DNA of 64,000 nt from Atherinomorus stipes (lineage: Eukaryota; Chordata; Actinopteri; Atheriniformes; Atherinidae), in NCBI GenBank assembly GCA_023101725.1, contig JALJCO010007852.1, forward strand, positions 616,553 to 680,552, given 5' to 3'. A program made the translations under genes and the position numbers. Positions 36,140-47,440 of the stretch are shown one piece after another. How positions within the stretch are numbered: the stretch's first letter is position 1; every line of letters begins with the position of its first letter. Under the pieces are notes generated by a model. That model was not told the origin of the DNA and ran no database searches. It saw only the letters and a program-made list of their open reading frames with translations.

Positions 36140-36235
36140 TGATCAGCAGCTGTTCTCACTCAGCAATCAGCTCCAATCAGTTCCCCTGTGCTGAGGATCA
36201 TATAAAAGCAGCAGCTGCAGCTTGAAGTCAGTGCT
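36140..36235 (+). promoter_or_regulatory. Core promoter of copy 1
   Basis: An E-box CAGCTG (36147-36152), a CCAAT box (36173-36177) and TATAAAA (36201-36207) lie in that order, with a start of transcription expected near 36231. The start codon follows 95 bp after the TATA box start. The arrangement is the same in copies 2 and 3. Confidence 0.8.
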
Positions 36236-36295
36236 CTGAACTTTGTGTTGTCTGTCAGTAGCAGGTCCCAGGTCAGCTTTAACAACAGCAGCAGA

Positions 36296-37135
36296 ATGAG
36301 GTGAGGAACTTCCAGTCTCAAACAGAGCTTCTGCTCTGATCCTGGGCTGCTTCTGATGTTTCAAAGAGAAGCAACCTGCATCAGCCACAGCATTGTACTG
36401 TGCAGGGGAGCTCCTCAGCATGTTGGGTGGCGGTGGTGGTGCTAAATAATGGACCCACTGGTCTGGAATGTCTTGTGACCTTCATGATGTGTCTGCAGGG
36501 TGTTGTGGATTTCTTTGTTGCTGGTTGAAACCATCACCTGTGCTCCGTATCCAGGTAAGATGACAACTGGAATGAGAAACTGAGCTGTGACTGGATGCTG
36601 ACTCTTACTGAACTTCTCACATGGACCCACAGATTCCATGTGGTACACAACTTCATCTGGAGACCAAGATCCCTTGGAGAAACCTGGTGTTGGCACTGGG
36701 GTTTCTCCATCTTATTACACTGGTTCCTACACTGCTCCAGGTGCCGGCAGCTTCTCTGGCTCTGGTGCTCAGAGGCTGCCTGGACCTTCAGGCTCCTCCA
36801 GCTACAGCTTCCGACCAGCTTCAGGTGCTGTTGGCTTTGGTTCTGGGTCTCAGCAGGGCGGCCAGTCTGGATCCCCAGGCAGCTATCAGCAGTCAGCACA
36901 GGGGGGAGGGAGCTCTTCATCTGATGGTGGCGACGAGGAGCCTGACTTCACCCATGTGTCTCCCGGGGATCAAGTCTATGCTCGCAAAGTTCTCTCCAAT
37001 TACAATAAGCGGAATTACAAGTTGTTCCAGCAGTTCTACACTGAGACTGAACCAGTTACTCCCCAGGAGCCAATATACCCATACCACGGCAAAACATCTG
37101 GGCACGGTGAAGGCCAGTTCCAGAAGGGCTTCTGA
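36296..37135 (+). CDS. Secreted Gly/Ser-rich protein, copy 1 (unknown family)
   Basis: Coding exons: 36296-36300, 36499-36554 and 36633-37135 (exon continues to 37146). Each intron has GT-AG ends (198 and 78 bp), with phases 2 and 1. The 187-residue product starts MRVLWISLLLVETITCA, a signal peptide with the predicted cut after A17. Residues 42-116 are low-complexity, rich in Gly, Ser, Gln, Tyr and Pro. An acidic patch (GGDEEPDF) lies around 119-126, followed by a Tyr-rich C-terminal module with DQVYARKVL and YKLFQQFY. The mature protein has no cysteine and no N-glycosylation site. The start is fixed by the splice frame and signal peptide. Composition suggests a structural or matrix protein; an egg-envelope or mucosal role is only a guess. 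I do not recognise the family. Stop-to-junction distance is 11 bp. Confidence 0.8.
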
Positions 37136-37224
37136 GGATGTTTCTGGTGAGATTCTTCTCCCTCCTCCCCTCAGTTTGCTCTCTGTAGCTGCTGCCAGTT
37201 TACTGACTCATGTCTGTGTTGCAG

Positions 37225-37280
37225 GTCATGGAGCTGCTTCTTCCTACTTACATCAAATAAATGGATTTATGACTTACCCA
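37225..37280 (+). other. Non-coding last exon and AATAAA of copy 1
   Basis: The donor TTTCTG/GTGAGA at 37147 and the acceptor TTGCAG at 37224 define a 78-bp intron in the 3' untranslated region. AATAAA lies at 37256-37261. The arrangement repeats in copies 2 (exon from 45224, signal 45255-45260), 3 (50232; 50263-50268) and 4 (61151; 61182-61187). Confidence 0.75.
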
Positions 37281-37310
37281 TTGTGTCAGTTTGTGGAAAT
37301 GGTAACTTAT

Positions 37311-39635
37311 AGTTGGGACCAACTGGGGGGGGGGGGGGGTTGGTCCCCATCATTTTAAAATGAGATGGTATGCATTTTGGGGTAAAAGTGCTAAGTTAGT
37401 GGGGGTTTTTGGGGGGGGGGGGGGGGATGCTGAATCCATTTCCGCTAGATGTCAAGCTGTAAAAGTTGCAGTTCGGTCATTTGTCAAAATTTTCCTGAGT
37501 TGTCTTTCATGGTTATAAAGGAGACATCCAGGGATCATTTGAGGCTAAACTCGTAGCTTTCTGGCAGAGGTCACATGGCTTCTTTAACCATAAGTTACAC
37601 ACCAGTTTTGCTTAAATCGTTTAATTCGTGTGGGATCAAGTGACATCAGGGACCCAAATCAACAATGGCAATTTTAGACAATTCAGGAAAGTATACACCA
37701 CCCATACTATTTTTGAGAGGTTATACTGTGAACCTTAAATTGGTATCTGCCTTCATTCATAGGATGAGCATAATGTGGAAAACTACCAACCAATTAGAAA
37801 TATAATTTCAGAAATGTTAAAATCAATTTACTGAGTGGCTATTGCAAATGAGAAAATATTCAGCTGCATCAGGCTGTCTTGCAGCCACGTAACCAGATCC
37901 CCTCAGGCATGTGGAATTTCAGGCAGTAACATGAGTTCAGGAACAAGGATGTTGTCCATATTTTCAGAGTGAAAGAACTGGATGCTTTTAACAAAAGGGG
38001 AGAAGATGATGGAAAAATACTTAGACATTGTGTAATCGGGAGCAGCTCCCTCGTATTTTTCATGCTGCATTCGCGTGAAACCGGGCAGACCGATGAAAGC
38101 CGATGCATGTAAAGTTATCACCGGCCTCTATGTGAAGATGTGGTCCGTCAGTTACAGTGACATCAGTCCACATCTGATTTGTTGTCGTGGCGATGTATTT
38201 TCTGTGACATTCACTGTTCACTGCTGAAATGCACTGCCTGGCCAAAAAGTCTACACCTGGATTTTACTAAGCAAATACGTATGAGCCTTACATTGGAAAC
38301 ATTGTTTTTTCTGTTTTTTAGCCACTTGGCTATAGCTTTTAACATTATTCACTTTAGTTTCCCTGAATCCAATCCAAATGTGATCACATGGCTCGTAAAC
38401 TAACATTTTCATCTTCTGTTTTGCATAAAACTGATGACAGAATAAATAATGAATATAATAAATAAAATAGTGCAGCTGCCCTGTTCATCTATCCATCTAT
38501 CTACTGTATGCATGGTGAAGTGTAGTCTTCTATGGCAGGTGTCTTAAATGTGATAAACCTCATGGCTACTGGGCTAGGACAAAAGGGAAAGCTGATGTGT
38601 TATTACAGAAAATGTTCACTTTAATGTTTTCTGCATGCACAGAAGAACTGAAAATATGGCAAAGAGTCCTGATAACACAAGCAAATGCTAAATGTTTTTT
38701 TTCTGATTTTATCTTGATGAGGCGCTACAGTATATCTGCACTTCACACATATATTTTCACAAGTCAAATGATGACATCAAAATTGTAATGCAATAGAAAT
38801 GATGCTGTACTGGAAGACATTTCAATGGTTACACGAAATGGAGTAATTAAAAGCCAAGTAATGTAAAATCAGTACATTTCTTAGGAACTAACTGAAAACA
38901 TTACATAGCTGTTCACTAATCAGAAAGTTGGTAGTTTTGTCATTTGTAATTAGTTGCCAAACTCAGTGAATTATACTGATTTATAAAAATGGATGAAAAC
39001 ATTTCTGGCCAATAATTGAAATTGTATAAGTATAATATTATAATTTCTAGACAATTGGTTTTGGTAGATTTCACATAATGCTGGTCCAAAGAATGAATGA
39101 GGGTGAATTGGCAGCGCAGGTGACCTCTAATTTAAGGCTCACAAAAACCTCTCACAAAGAAATAGTATGGGTGTCTTATACTTTTCCTGAATTGAAAGGG
39201 TCTATTAAATCTTGCAGTTGTTGATTTTTGGGTCCCAGATGTCCCTTGATCCCACAGAGATTGAATAAACTATAGTTTAGGCAAAAATTGTGGGAAATTG
39301 TGTGTAATTTATGGTTTAAAAAGGTCATGTGGCCTCTATGTTTGTCTGAAAAACTACAACTTTGGACTTAAATGAAAGCCTTGGATGCCCCCTTTACAAT
39401 GAAAAAGAACAACCATATATAGAATATTCACAACTTGGAAAATTATAGCAGTTTCTAATATTGGGCAAATAATCACTCACTGTGATAAATAATCAATAAT
39501 TATGAACAAACCGTAGCTTTTACAGCTTGACATCTGGCAGAAATGGATTTAGCACCAAAAAATACAATAGAAACAACCAAGATAACCCTTTACCCCAAAA
39601 TGCCTACAGGGTTGCAGAATCCTGAATTTATAGCC
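37311..39635. mobile_element. 2.3-kb element with long imperfect inverted arms
   Basis: It interrupts the 3' flank of copy 1: the flank reads GGTAACTTAT to 37310 and resumes ATGTGAGTTGGGCAGTTTAG at 39636, while copy 3 has the joined form near 50305-50335. Inside, GCATTTTGGGGTAAAAG and TAGATGTCAAGCTGTAAAAG on the left are matched inverted on the right (39520-39605), and similarity extends about 400 bp per arm. Two G runs (37324-37340, 37411-37427) suggest local consensus trouble near the left end. No transposase was found. Confidence 0.7.
38024..38225. repeat. Partial TTAA MITE fragment (family of 31713-32334)
   Basis: In reverse orientation it matches the right part of the 622-bp MITE: CATTGTGTAATCGGGAGCAG, TGAAGATGTGGTCCGTCAGT and GTGACATCAGTCCACATCTG are shared. 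It lies inside the 37311-39635 element and lacks the other end. Confidence 0.65.
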
Positions 39636-41490
39636 ATGTGAGTTGGGCAGTTTAGTAATTTTTTCCTAACCTGTGTGGGGTCCTGTCATTAGGCCTTCAA
39701 TTGCTCATGCTACTTGACCACAGGGATAACCTTTCGGTGAGTGGCATGACCTCTCATCTGGGAGTCTGGGAACGGAATCTCACCCGGGTCATTGTTGCAT
39801 ACAGTGGCTTGTTTTTGGGCATTAGGACTACAAAATCCTGGGTGTCATCCATGCAGTACATTGCAATGTTGGTTCTTGGCAGAGTTTATTCTACATTACA
39901 AGTGCTATAGAAGTTCTGACATTTCAGAAAGCAGGCTAGTTTTTTTTTTTTAATAATGTGCAAGACCAACCTGCTAGATTTACAGCTCCCTCCTCCAGCC
40001 ACAGAATAACGTGCACAAGCCACTCTGGGCCCGGTTGTTCAATTCTCGGTTATTTTAACCACTGGTTAACCCCTAACGGTCCGTTAAATCCTTAACCTGC
40101 CGTTAGCTAACCGACTGTTAAATACGCGTTGTTCAAAGCATGGTTAGTCATGCCGTCAGCTAACAGCACCGTCAAAGTTAACCGGTTAGCACCACTGGTT
40201 AGCACCAATGTATCCCACAATTCCCCATTTTGTTTACTTCTGGTATTGCAACAAGTAATGTTGTAAGTCTGTGTCTCCTTATTGCTGTGAGGAAGACACG
40301 GGGGGCCGACTCTCACTTTATTTTCCCACCGTGAACAGAGCTGCTGTTAGCCACAACACACTCTTCCTCATCCCCCAGTCTCTCCATCCTTCCCCGTTCT
40401 CTTCACACTCCTGCGCCCCCCCCCCCCCCCAGCTCATCCGGCCTCACAGCACAGCAAACCCTCAGTAACAGAACACACGGGACACAGAAAGTATTGATAA
40501 GCAAACAATCCCTTTCACTTCAAGGAAAAAGAGGCAGAAATTTCTCTGCTGATGAAGAAAATGTCATTCTAAATAGTGAGTCCGTCGTGTCCACAGTTCG
40601 TTGCACGCTCCAAATCGACTCGCAAAGATAACATAGACCTGAATGCATTCTTTCCCCAAGTGGTGCGCAGCTCCTCGTTAGAATAATCCCCGATGTCAAA
40701 ATCAAAGCCACAATAACCGCCGTCCTTCCTTCTCTGAACCTGCATCATGAACGCAGCGTTAGCAACAAACGGCATAATGAGATATAACCCCACCGTTAAG
40801 ACTTTAGCGGCGGTCCTTAGGTGTGTTAACTTTAACGTTAAGATAACACACGGTTAAAATTAACTGAGTTTTGAACAACAACATAACCGGACTGTTAAAT
40901 TTAACTGTCGGCTAAATGTATTTAACGGCTGGTTAAAAAATAACCCAGTTTTGAACAACTGGGCCCTGGTGTTTAGCAGACAGCAGGTACAGATTCTCAT
41001 GTCACAAAAGATGTCTAACGCTACTAACTGCTAGCAGAATGTTAGTGACTAAAACGTCAGATGAGTGCGTGCAGCTTTCGGGATGTAGTATTGCTCTGGA
41101 TCACACTGATCAACCCTCGCCTGTTATCTGTTGACTGTTGACCGTCAATTACTCTTACTATGGTAGTAAAAAGTGAGCCAATAGATGAAAAATGTAAGGA
41201 ACGAGAGATTGGCAGCTCATTTTTTCAGTCCCATTACTTGCACAGCAAAATGTATAAAGATCTAAATCATAGCGTATGGGGTAGTGAACCCATCTTTAGA
41301 GAATATTGCAAAAATTAACTCCTTTAAATGCAAGTGGGGGACGGGTTGCTCATAGGAGCAAATGGGACTCAAACTGAGCTACTTGTGAAGTGCAAATAGT
41401 TATGTAGGAAAAGGAAGCATTAACTGGTTGAAAACTGTAGTGCTACTGGTTGAGTTCTATGGACAGTGAAACCAAAGCCTCGGACAATGA
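39636..41490. repeat. 3' flank of copy 1, paralogous to 50320-51083 and 61237-61998
   Basis: After removal of the MITE at 40027-40966, the order of words matches the flanks of copies 3 and 4: GGACTACAAAAT, GTAGTATTGCTCT, GTGAGCCAATAGAT, TGCTCATAGGAGCAAATGGG, CAAAGCCTC. No coding exon is visible. It shows that the duplication unit extended at least 1 kb beyond the gene. Confidence 0.75.
40027..40966. mobile_element. 940-bp PIF/Harbinger-like element
   Basis: The ends GGGCCCGGTTGTTCAA and the inverted right end GGGCCCAGTTGTTCAA match at 15 of 16, with GGTTAACC-type words repeated near both. The paralogous flanks of copies 3 and 4 read CACTCCGGCGTTTAG, the empty site; here CACTC is followed by the element and then TGGTGTTTAG. 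No transposase is evident. A minus-strand stretch near 40569-40793 is open but unassigned. A C run lies near 40417-40430. Confidence 0.7.
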
Positions 41491-41820
41491 GACATTGTGA
41501 CCATGTCCCAAGACTCTTGAGATGTTGGCATGAGTTCCATCCCTTTGGGTGTGGGTGTTTACTGCAGCTGACGATGCTCTGTCTCGGCTTATATAATGCC
41601 CTCTCAACCTTCTGTTAGTGTTTCCTTTGTCAATAATATCTTGGAATTATCCTTTTCATTACATTTTCATGTGATTAGAACCCATATCAAGCGTTGACAG
41701 ATTAATAAACCCAATCCCTTCAAGATTTCTGCTCAACAGTTGCAGGTGTAACGAGGCCTTGGTTGGTGTGGTCACGAGGCTTTTGGCACACAGACTTCCA
41801 CCACAGCACGAGCAAGACTT
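41491..41820. other. No gene seen
   Basis: Short spacer of unassigned sequence. Confidence 0.4.
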
Positions 41821-42518
41821 AGGCCCAATCCCAATTCTCTTTTTTACCCCTTCCCCTTCCCCTTGGCCCTTGCCACTTAAAACGAAGCTACGAGGGATGG
41901 GGCTGAAAGTCTACCCCTACAAATTGGGACACCCCTTCAACAATCACATACGTCATCAGTGATCCCACCGGCTTGTGTGTAAGCAGATGTGCGCTGAGCT
42001 GTCGGCGCAAATCTGGAGAAATCAAGCCGTCTACAGCTGTGAATTAATTAACAAGCAATTTGATTTGTGCATGACATCCCTGCTTGTGTTGTATCCCACA
42101 AGGACCTCCATGTAACTGAAGACCAGCAGCCATGTTGCCGAAATTTTTACTGATATATCATTATTGATTATCAGGACTGCCTTCAGGGCACCATTGGTTT
42201 TCAGCCTGGTAGCATTTATGTAGCTGAAATGTTGGTGTAGTACTAGCGATTTTTTTCAAGTGCATTTCACAAAGAAAATGACCATTAAACATTTAAACAG
42301 TGTTAAACTAGACAATAAAATGTTTTTCATACTTTTTAAACTTTATCTATGGTGAAAATATTTATATTTGTGGATGTTTTTGGACTTGGTAGCTGCCACC
42401 TTGCTGGTGATTGTCATACCCGTCCATTTGAAGTGTGCTGCCGAAATATCGTTTGAAGGGGTATACCCTACTCCTTCGCCCTTCCCCTCCATCCTAACAG
42501 ATATTGGGATTAGAGCCC
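41821..42518. mobile_element. MITE with GGCCCAATCCCAAT ends
   Basis: The left end AGGCCCAATCCCAATTCTC and the right end inverted (GGGCTCTAATCCCAATATC) are terminal repeats, with pyrimidine-rich CCCCTTCCCCTT near both. It shares its end family with 20067-21064. Its right end overlaps the start of the next element (TAGAGCCCGACC). Confidence 0.6.
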
Positions 42519-44100
42519 GACCAATTTGGGATTTTTGAGGCCGATTCCGATACCGATATTGGGGGCTTTAAAAAAACCCAATATCCGATATATTGGCCGA
42601 TATCCGATATATTGGCCGATATCCAATATCGGCCGATATATATCAGCCAGGATATTAAAAAATGAACATGGACATACAGGACATACATACTGTCTAACTG
42701 TAGTCCAACTTAAATTCTTATAATGACCAAAATATGATTCAACACTAAGAATCAGATCATCCAGAATATGTGATGATGTTTTAGGTGTCGACACAAATTT
42801 GTTGTGTTTTCTGCCTTACTGTTGCTGCGCGTCTGCTGGTTTGAGTTGGACAATGAAGGGAAAGTGACTTTATGTAGGACATTTATCCAGCCCTCCTGAT
42901 CACGTTGTGATCCTGCAAATGTGATTTATCAGGTTTATCTGGTGGTATCACGACCCGGTAGAAATTCGCTTGAAGGCGGATTTCCACCGGGTCCGTGTGT
43001 TGTGCATTATGGCCGCGGTATGGCTTCCGGAGCAAGTCGCGACCGTTATAGTCAGCGGCGTGGCTCACACCAGACACATGACACATGCGTCCAAGATCCG
43101 TCCCAGGTGCGTCTCGCCGCGCCGCTCCTGTCTCTGGCGCAGCACGCTCCCAGACCGCGTCAAGCTCTGCAGTGCAGACCGGACCAGACGGGAAACCAGA
43201 CACGGGAACAAAGTAAAGCATCCGGTAAATTTAAGAATAAAAGCCTCCCGGAGAGTCGTGATGGCAGAAACTACAGTAACATTACCAGTGACTCCAGGTT
43301 AGAAGTCAAGCATGGATTGTGCGACCTGCGCATCCAGGACCTCGCGCCTGCATTCCTGCTGTGTGTGTTTTTTTCATTTTGATAAATACATGAATCACAT
43401 TTGATTTTCGTCTCTCTGTCTAGGTCACATAAAACAACTAAATGAAAAATACCATCCCAGTGGATTTACAGATACTGTAGGAAAAAGACTGATCAAGATC
43501 TCCAACTTTAATGTGTGATTTGAAAAAAAATTGTTAGCTCAAACAGATTGAAGGAACTGTGTGATTGCACTCAGGATTTTAACTCTTCTTGTAACGGCGG
43601 CATCTAATAAGCCTACATTCAAACTGGATTAATGACGTATTGCTGAGTTTGCAGCGAAGAAAGCAAGTAAGTGGTGGTATGATCAATTATTGGGATAGAT
43701 TATGCATGGTAAGTTAATTGTTAAAATGCAAAGATGTTGTGTATGGCTGTAGCCTACAATAAATGTTATGAATGAAACGTGTCTGCTGGTTTAAGTTGGA
43801 CAATGAAGGGAAAAGTGACTATATGTAGGACATTTATTGCGTGCACACACCACTGGACATTTATCCAGCCCTCCTGATCATTATCATGTGATCCTGCAAA
43901 TGTGATTTATCAGATCTATCTGGTGGTAGTACGGACTGCAGTCGCAGGCGCGCCGTGTCTGACACAGTCGCGATGGAAGCTGCTGCTCTGTAGAGGTCGG
44001 AACTACACCACACCGCAGCCTTAATGCACCGCACAGGGACCCGTTGGAAATCCACCTTTAAGTCTGCGACGGTGAAAATCGTTTGGTGTATGCCCGGCAT
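42511..44100. repeat. hAT-like repeat fragments with an internal direct repeat
   Basis: It starts TAGAGCCCGACCAATTTGGG and continues with repeated CCGATATATTGGCCGATATC words, as in non-autonomous hAT repeats of fish. A block of about 120-145 bp is present twice (42829-42950 and 43779-43923; GTCTGCTGGTTT, GGACAATGAAGGGAAA, ATCCAGCCCTCCTGATC). No intact gene is visible. GC-rich parts at 42960-43240 and 43930-44090 could be exon remnants of an autonomous parent. Confidence 0.45.
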
Positions 44101-44153
44101 AAATCAGATCACCTGGAGACCAAGCATCATGTATTACCTGCACGGTTGATCAG

Positions 44154-44240
44154 CAGCTGTTCTCACTCAGCAATCAGATCCAATCAGTTCCCCTGTGCTG
44201 ACGATCATATAAAAGCAGCTGCTGCAGCTTGAAGTCAGTG
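44154..44240 (+). promoter_or_regulatory. Core promoter of copy 2
   Basis: E-box CAGCTG (44154-44159), CCAAT (44180-44184) and TATAAAA (44208-44214), in the same order and spacing as in copy 1. Confidence 0.8.
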
Positions 44241-44302
44241 CTCTGAACTTTGTGTTGTCTGTCAGTAGCAGGTCCCAGGTCAGCTTTAACAACAGCAGCA
44301 GA

Positions 44303-45142
44303 ATGAGGTGAGGAACTTCCAGTCTCAAACAGAGCTTCTGCTCTGATCCTGGGCTGCTTCTGATGTTTCAAAGAGACGCAACCTGCAGCAGCCACAGCAT
44401 TGTACTGTGCAGGGGAGCTCCTCAGCATGTTGGGTGGAGGTGGTGGTGCTAAATAATGGACCCACTGGTCTGGAATGTCTTGTGACCTTCATGATGTGTC
44501 TGCAGGGTGTTGTGGATTTCTCTGTTGCTGGTTGAAACCATCACCTGTGCTCCGTATCCAGGTAAGATGACAACTGGAATGAGAAACTGAGCTGTGACTG
44601 GATGCTGACTCTTACTGAACTTCTCACATGGACCCACAGATTCCATGTGGTACACAACTTCATCTGGAGACCAAGATCCCTTGGAGAAACCTGGTGTTGG
44701 CACTGGGGTTTCTCCATCTTATTACACTGGTTCCTACACTGCTCCAGGTGCCGGCAGCTTCTCTGGCTTTGGTGGTCAGAGGCTTCCTGGACCTTCAGGC
44801 TCCTCCAGCTACAGCTTCCGACCAGCTTCAGGTGCTGTTGGCTTTGGTTCTGGGTCTCAGCAGGGCGGCCAGTCTGGATCTCCAGGCAGCTATCAGCAGT
44901 CAGCACAGGGGGGAGGGAGCTCTTCCTCTGATGGTGGCGACGAGGAGCCTGACTTCACCCATGTGTCTCCCGGGGATCAAGTCTATGCTCGCAAAGTTCT
45001 CTCCCATTACAATAAGCAGAATTACAAGTTGTTCCAGCAGTTCTACACTGAGACTGAACCAGTTACTCCCCAGGAGCCAATATACCCATACCACGGCAAA
45101 ACATCTGGGCACGGTGAAGGCCAGTTCCAGAAGGGCTTCTGA
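44303..45142 (+). CDS. Secreted Gly/Ser-rich protein, copy 2 (unknown family)
   Basis: Coding exons: 44303-44307, 44506-44561 and 44640-45142 (exon continues to 45153), with GT-AG introns of 198 and 78 bp. The product is 187 residues with the same signal peptide as copy 1. It differs from copy 1 at four visible positions: S64F, A66G, N143H and R147Q. No frameshift or stop interrupts it. The 3' untranslated intron is 70 bp (45154-45223). Intact coding frame, promoter and polyadenylation signal suggest a working gene. Function is unknown, as for copy 1. It lies 8,007 bp downstream of copy 1 on the same strand. Confidence 0.8.
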
Positions 45143-45479
45143 GGATGTTTCTGGTGAGACCCCCTTCCCTCAGTTTGCTCTCTGTAGCTGCTGCCAGTTT
45201 ACTGACTCATGTCTGTGTTGCAGGTCATGGAGCTGCTTCTTCCTACTGACATCAAATAAATGGATTTATGACTTATTGGCTGTCTCCATTTGTGGAAATG
45301 GTAACTTATGTGACTTGGGCAGTTTAGCAACTTTCTCCTACCCTGTGCAGCGTCACTATAGACCTCCAATTGCTTATGCTACTTGGCCATGGGGTATCCT
45401 TCAGCTGAGTGGCATCTCTTAAGAACTGCTCAGAACTGTCTGGTTCTCCAGTGCTGCGGAAAACATCCCCTTGTTCCAG

Positions 45480-45735
45480 TCCCTAAAAACAAGCTTAACC
45501 AAATGACTACAGACCAGTTGCTCTGACAACTCATGAATATCCTGAGACTTATTGGCATACCTCAACAAGCAAATCAACGCCTTTAAGGACCCATTAGTTT
45601 GCATATCGTAATGGGCTTGGGGTTGAGGACTCTATCATTTTCTTGCTTCAGAGAGCCCACTCATCCCAGTCAGGCAGCACTTTGAGGGTCTTTCTCTCAT
45701 CTTAAATACCAAAAACACTCCCTTCAGGGAGGGGG
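45480..45735 (+). pseudogene. Degenerate LINE reverse-transcriptase fragment
   Basis: Broken translation gives TPDQLL..LMNILRLIG and then GLGVEDSIIFLLQRAHS, matching the region before FFDFSSAFNT in fish LINE reverse transcriptases. It is related to the minus-strand fragment at 10640-10975. It lies where similarity between the flanks of copies 2 and 3 stops (about 45414), so the insertion or a deletion there ended the paralogy. Confidence 0.5.
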
Positions 45736-45835
45736 GCTAGAATAAGCAGCATAGTCCTGTCTACATACTGGAAGTGGTGGAAAATTACAAATCTTGGAGC
45801 TCAGCTGGACAACAGAATTGACTGGAAACGCCACA

Positions 45836-46412
45836 CTAGTGGGGTTTCCATTACGCTTCCTTAAAATGAGTTTCTTAAATTTTGAAAGTACAATTGTATG
45901 CAGGTGTTTCCAATGAATAGTATAAGCTGTAAATCTCAATTTAGTCCTGCAAGACTCCACTTCAAAAATGGAGATGTATACATATGTTTTAGAGTTGCTG
46001 CTGCTCAGCGGATAATTCAGAGGTAATGTCTGTCTGTACGAGCCTCTGATCACATCAGCAGGGAAAAACACTTGCAACTTCCAGAATAGACAAACAAATT
46101 AAAAACCCCTTGGGGATCAACTTCTACAGTGGGGATGTCACTTCTTGATCTTGTATTCCACTTTTATCCGGCACCAGTTCCTGGCTGATGTGGTGATGCA
46201 GCTGTTGAAATGAAGGTGCAGTCATACGATGTTAACCAGTACACTTATGTGAAAAACTGCTTTTTCGAAACGTCTGGATTTACGCCTCAGGAAAGCGTAA
46301 ACTTTTTGCGACATTTGAGTTTTTTTTTTAAATGTAGGTGTTTCATTAGCGGTTTTAATTGCGACATATAGGTTTTGCGCAATTCCAGGTGTAATGGAAA
46401 CCCAGCTACTGA
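45836..46412. mobile_element. MITE with GGGTTTCCATTAC ends
   Basis: Left TAGTGGGGTTTCCATTACGC and the right end inverted (TAGCTGGGTTTCCATTACAC) are terminal repeats. A related longer version occupies about 56300-57310. A left-end copy (GCTGGGTGTCCATTACACC) begins at 51083 and another at about 61999, next to each L1. No coding capacity. Confidence 0.6.
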
Positions 46413-46451
46413 CTACATCTACAAGAAAGGTCAGAGCAGACGTTACTTCTT

Positions 46452-47036
46452 AAGGCCCATTCATGCTTGACGCAGATGATGGATACACAGAAGGATGGAC
46501 AGTTTCATTCATCTTCTGAGTCGGTCACGTACGTAATTTGGTGCATTTTTTAAGGGGCCTGTTGGTCCATCACTCGACACAGAAGACGGAGCAATACCAC
46601 CGGAAACTGCAGGGTCAGTGTTGAGCTGTGTAGCTGATATGCAGGAACAAACCAGAGAAGAAGAACAGGAACCGGACAAAAACAACAGAAAACCGCCGAT
46701 GCTAAATAGCCCAATAAAAGCACCTGAGAAAAGAAAACACCAAACAGAGAAGAGCATCTGTAGACATGGCAGGAGCTTTTGAGGGGGAGGCTGTGCGAGT
46801 GTGTCCAAAAATACACTCATATCTATGTTATTGACACCAAGTGGTGTAAACTCACATAGAAACAGGAAATTACAGTAACTATGAACTCAGTACTGCTGCC
46901 TCGTAGAGAAACTAATATATGAACCATCGAAACACAGAAGAAGCATGAAAGAATTAGAACAGAGACGCTGGGCTACACATGAAATGGACATTTCCATTTA
47001 CGTATGTAAGGGAGCATAAATGGGCCTTTAAGGAAG
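46452..47036. mobile_element. MITE with AAGGCCCATTCATGCT ends
   Basis: AAGGCCCATTCATGCTTGACG on the left and the inverted right end AAAGGCCCATTTATGCTCCC are terminal repeats of an element about 580 bp long. The second unit carries the same element at about 57351-57936. A minus-strand frame of about 100 codons in it (46509-46820) is shared but broken between units, so it is not called as a gene. Confidence 0.55.
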
Positions 47037-47440
47037 CTAAGATCATTCAACGTCTGCGCCAAGATGTTGCAGATCTTCTATTAGTCTGTTGTGGAAAGTG
47101 CAATCAGCTTTGCAGCATCTGCTGGGGCAGCAGCATCAGAACCAGAGACTTGAAGAAACTAAACAAGATCTAGAAAGCTGGTTTTGTGTTGGGGAGAACT
47201 CTGGAACCGCTGGAGCTGATTATTCAAAAAAGAATGCTGCACAAGCTGATGAAGACGATGGAGGATTCTTCCCACCCTCTCCACAACACGGTGACGAATC
47301 ACCAGAGTGTGTTTAGTGGGAGTCTCCGTCAGGTTTGCTGTAGGCTGTAGGAGAGATATAGAAATTCATTCTCACCAGCAGCCATCACCCTGAAGAACAG
47401 GACTGACTGATTATTATTGTTGTATTACTCGGTGGATTGG
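47037..47440. other. Duplicated spacer, no gene seen
   Basis: Repeated at about 57937-58345 with small indels. Words such as GCAGCATCTGCTGGGGCAGC are shared. No open frame survives in both copies. Confidence 0.45.

Noticed and set aside
36296..37135. Identification of the gene family as a zona pellucida or choriogenin gene
   Set aside because: No ZP domain or conserved cysteines are present. Only the promoter style and composition hint at a matrix protein, which is too weak to name it.
36621..37358. Long overlapping frame (245-307 codons) in another phase of the main exon in copies 1-3, starting MDPQIPCGTQ
   Set aside because: The copies are recent duplicates, so an open alternative frame is inherited, not selected. 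It ignores the splice sites, has no signal peptide and its length varies between copies.
46509..46820. Minus-strand frame of about 100 codons shared by both duplicated units
   Set aside because: It lies inside a MITE, is frame-broken between units and has no recognisable domain.
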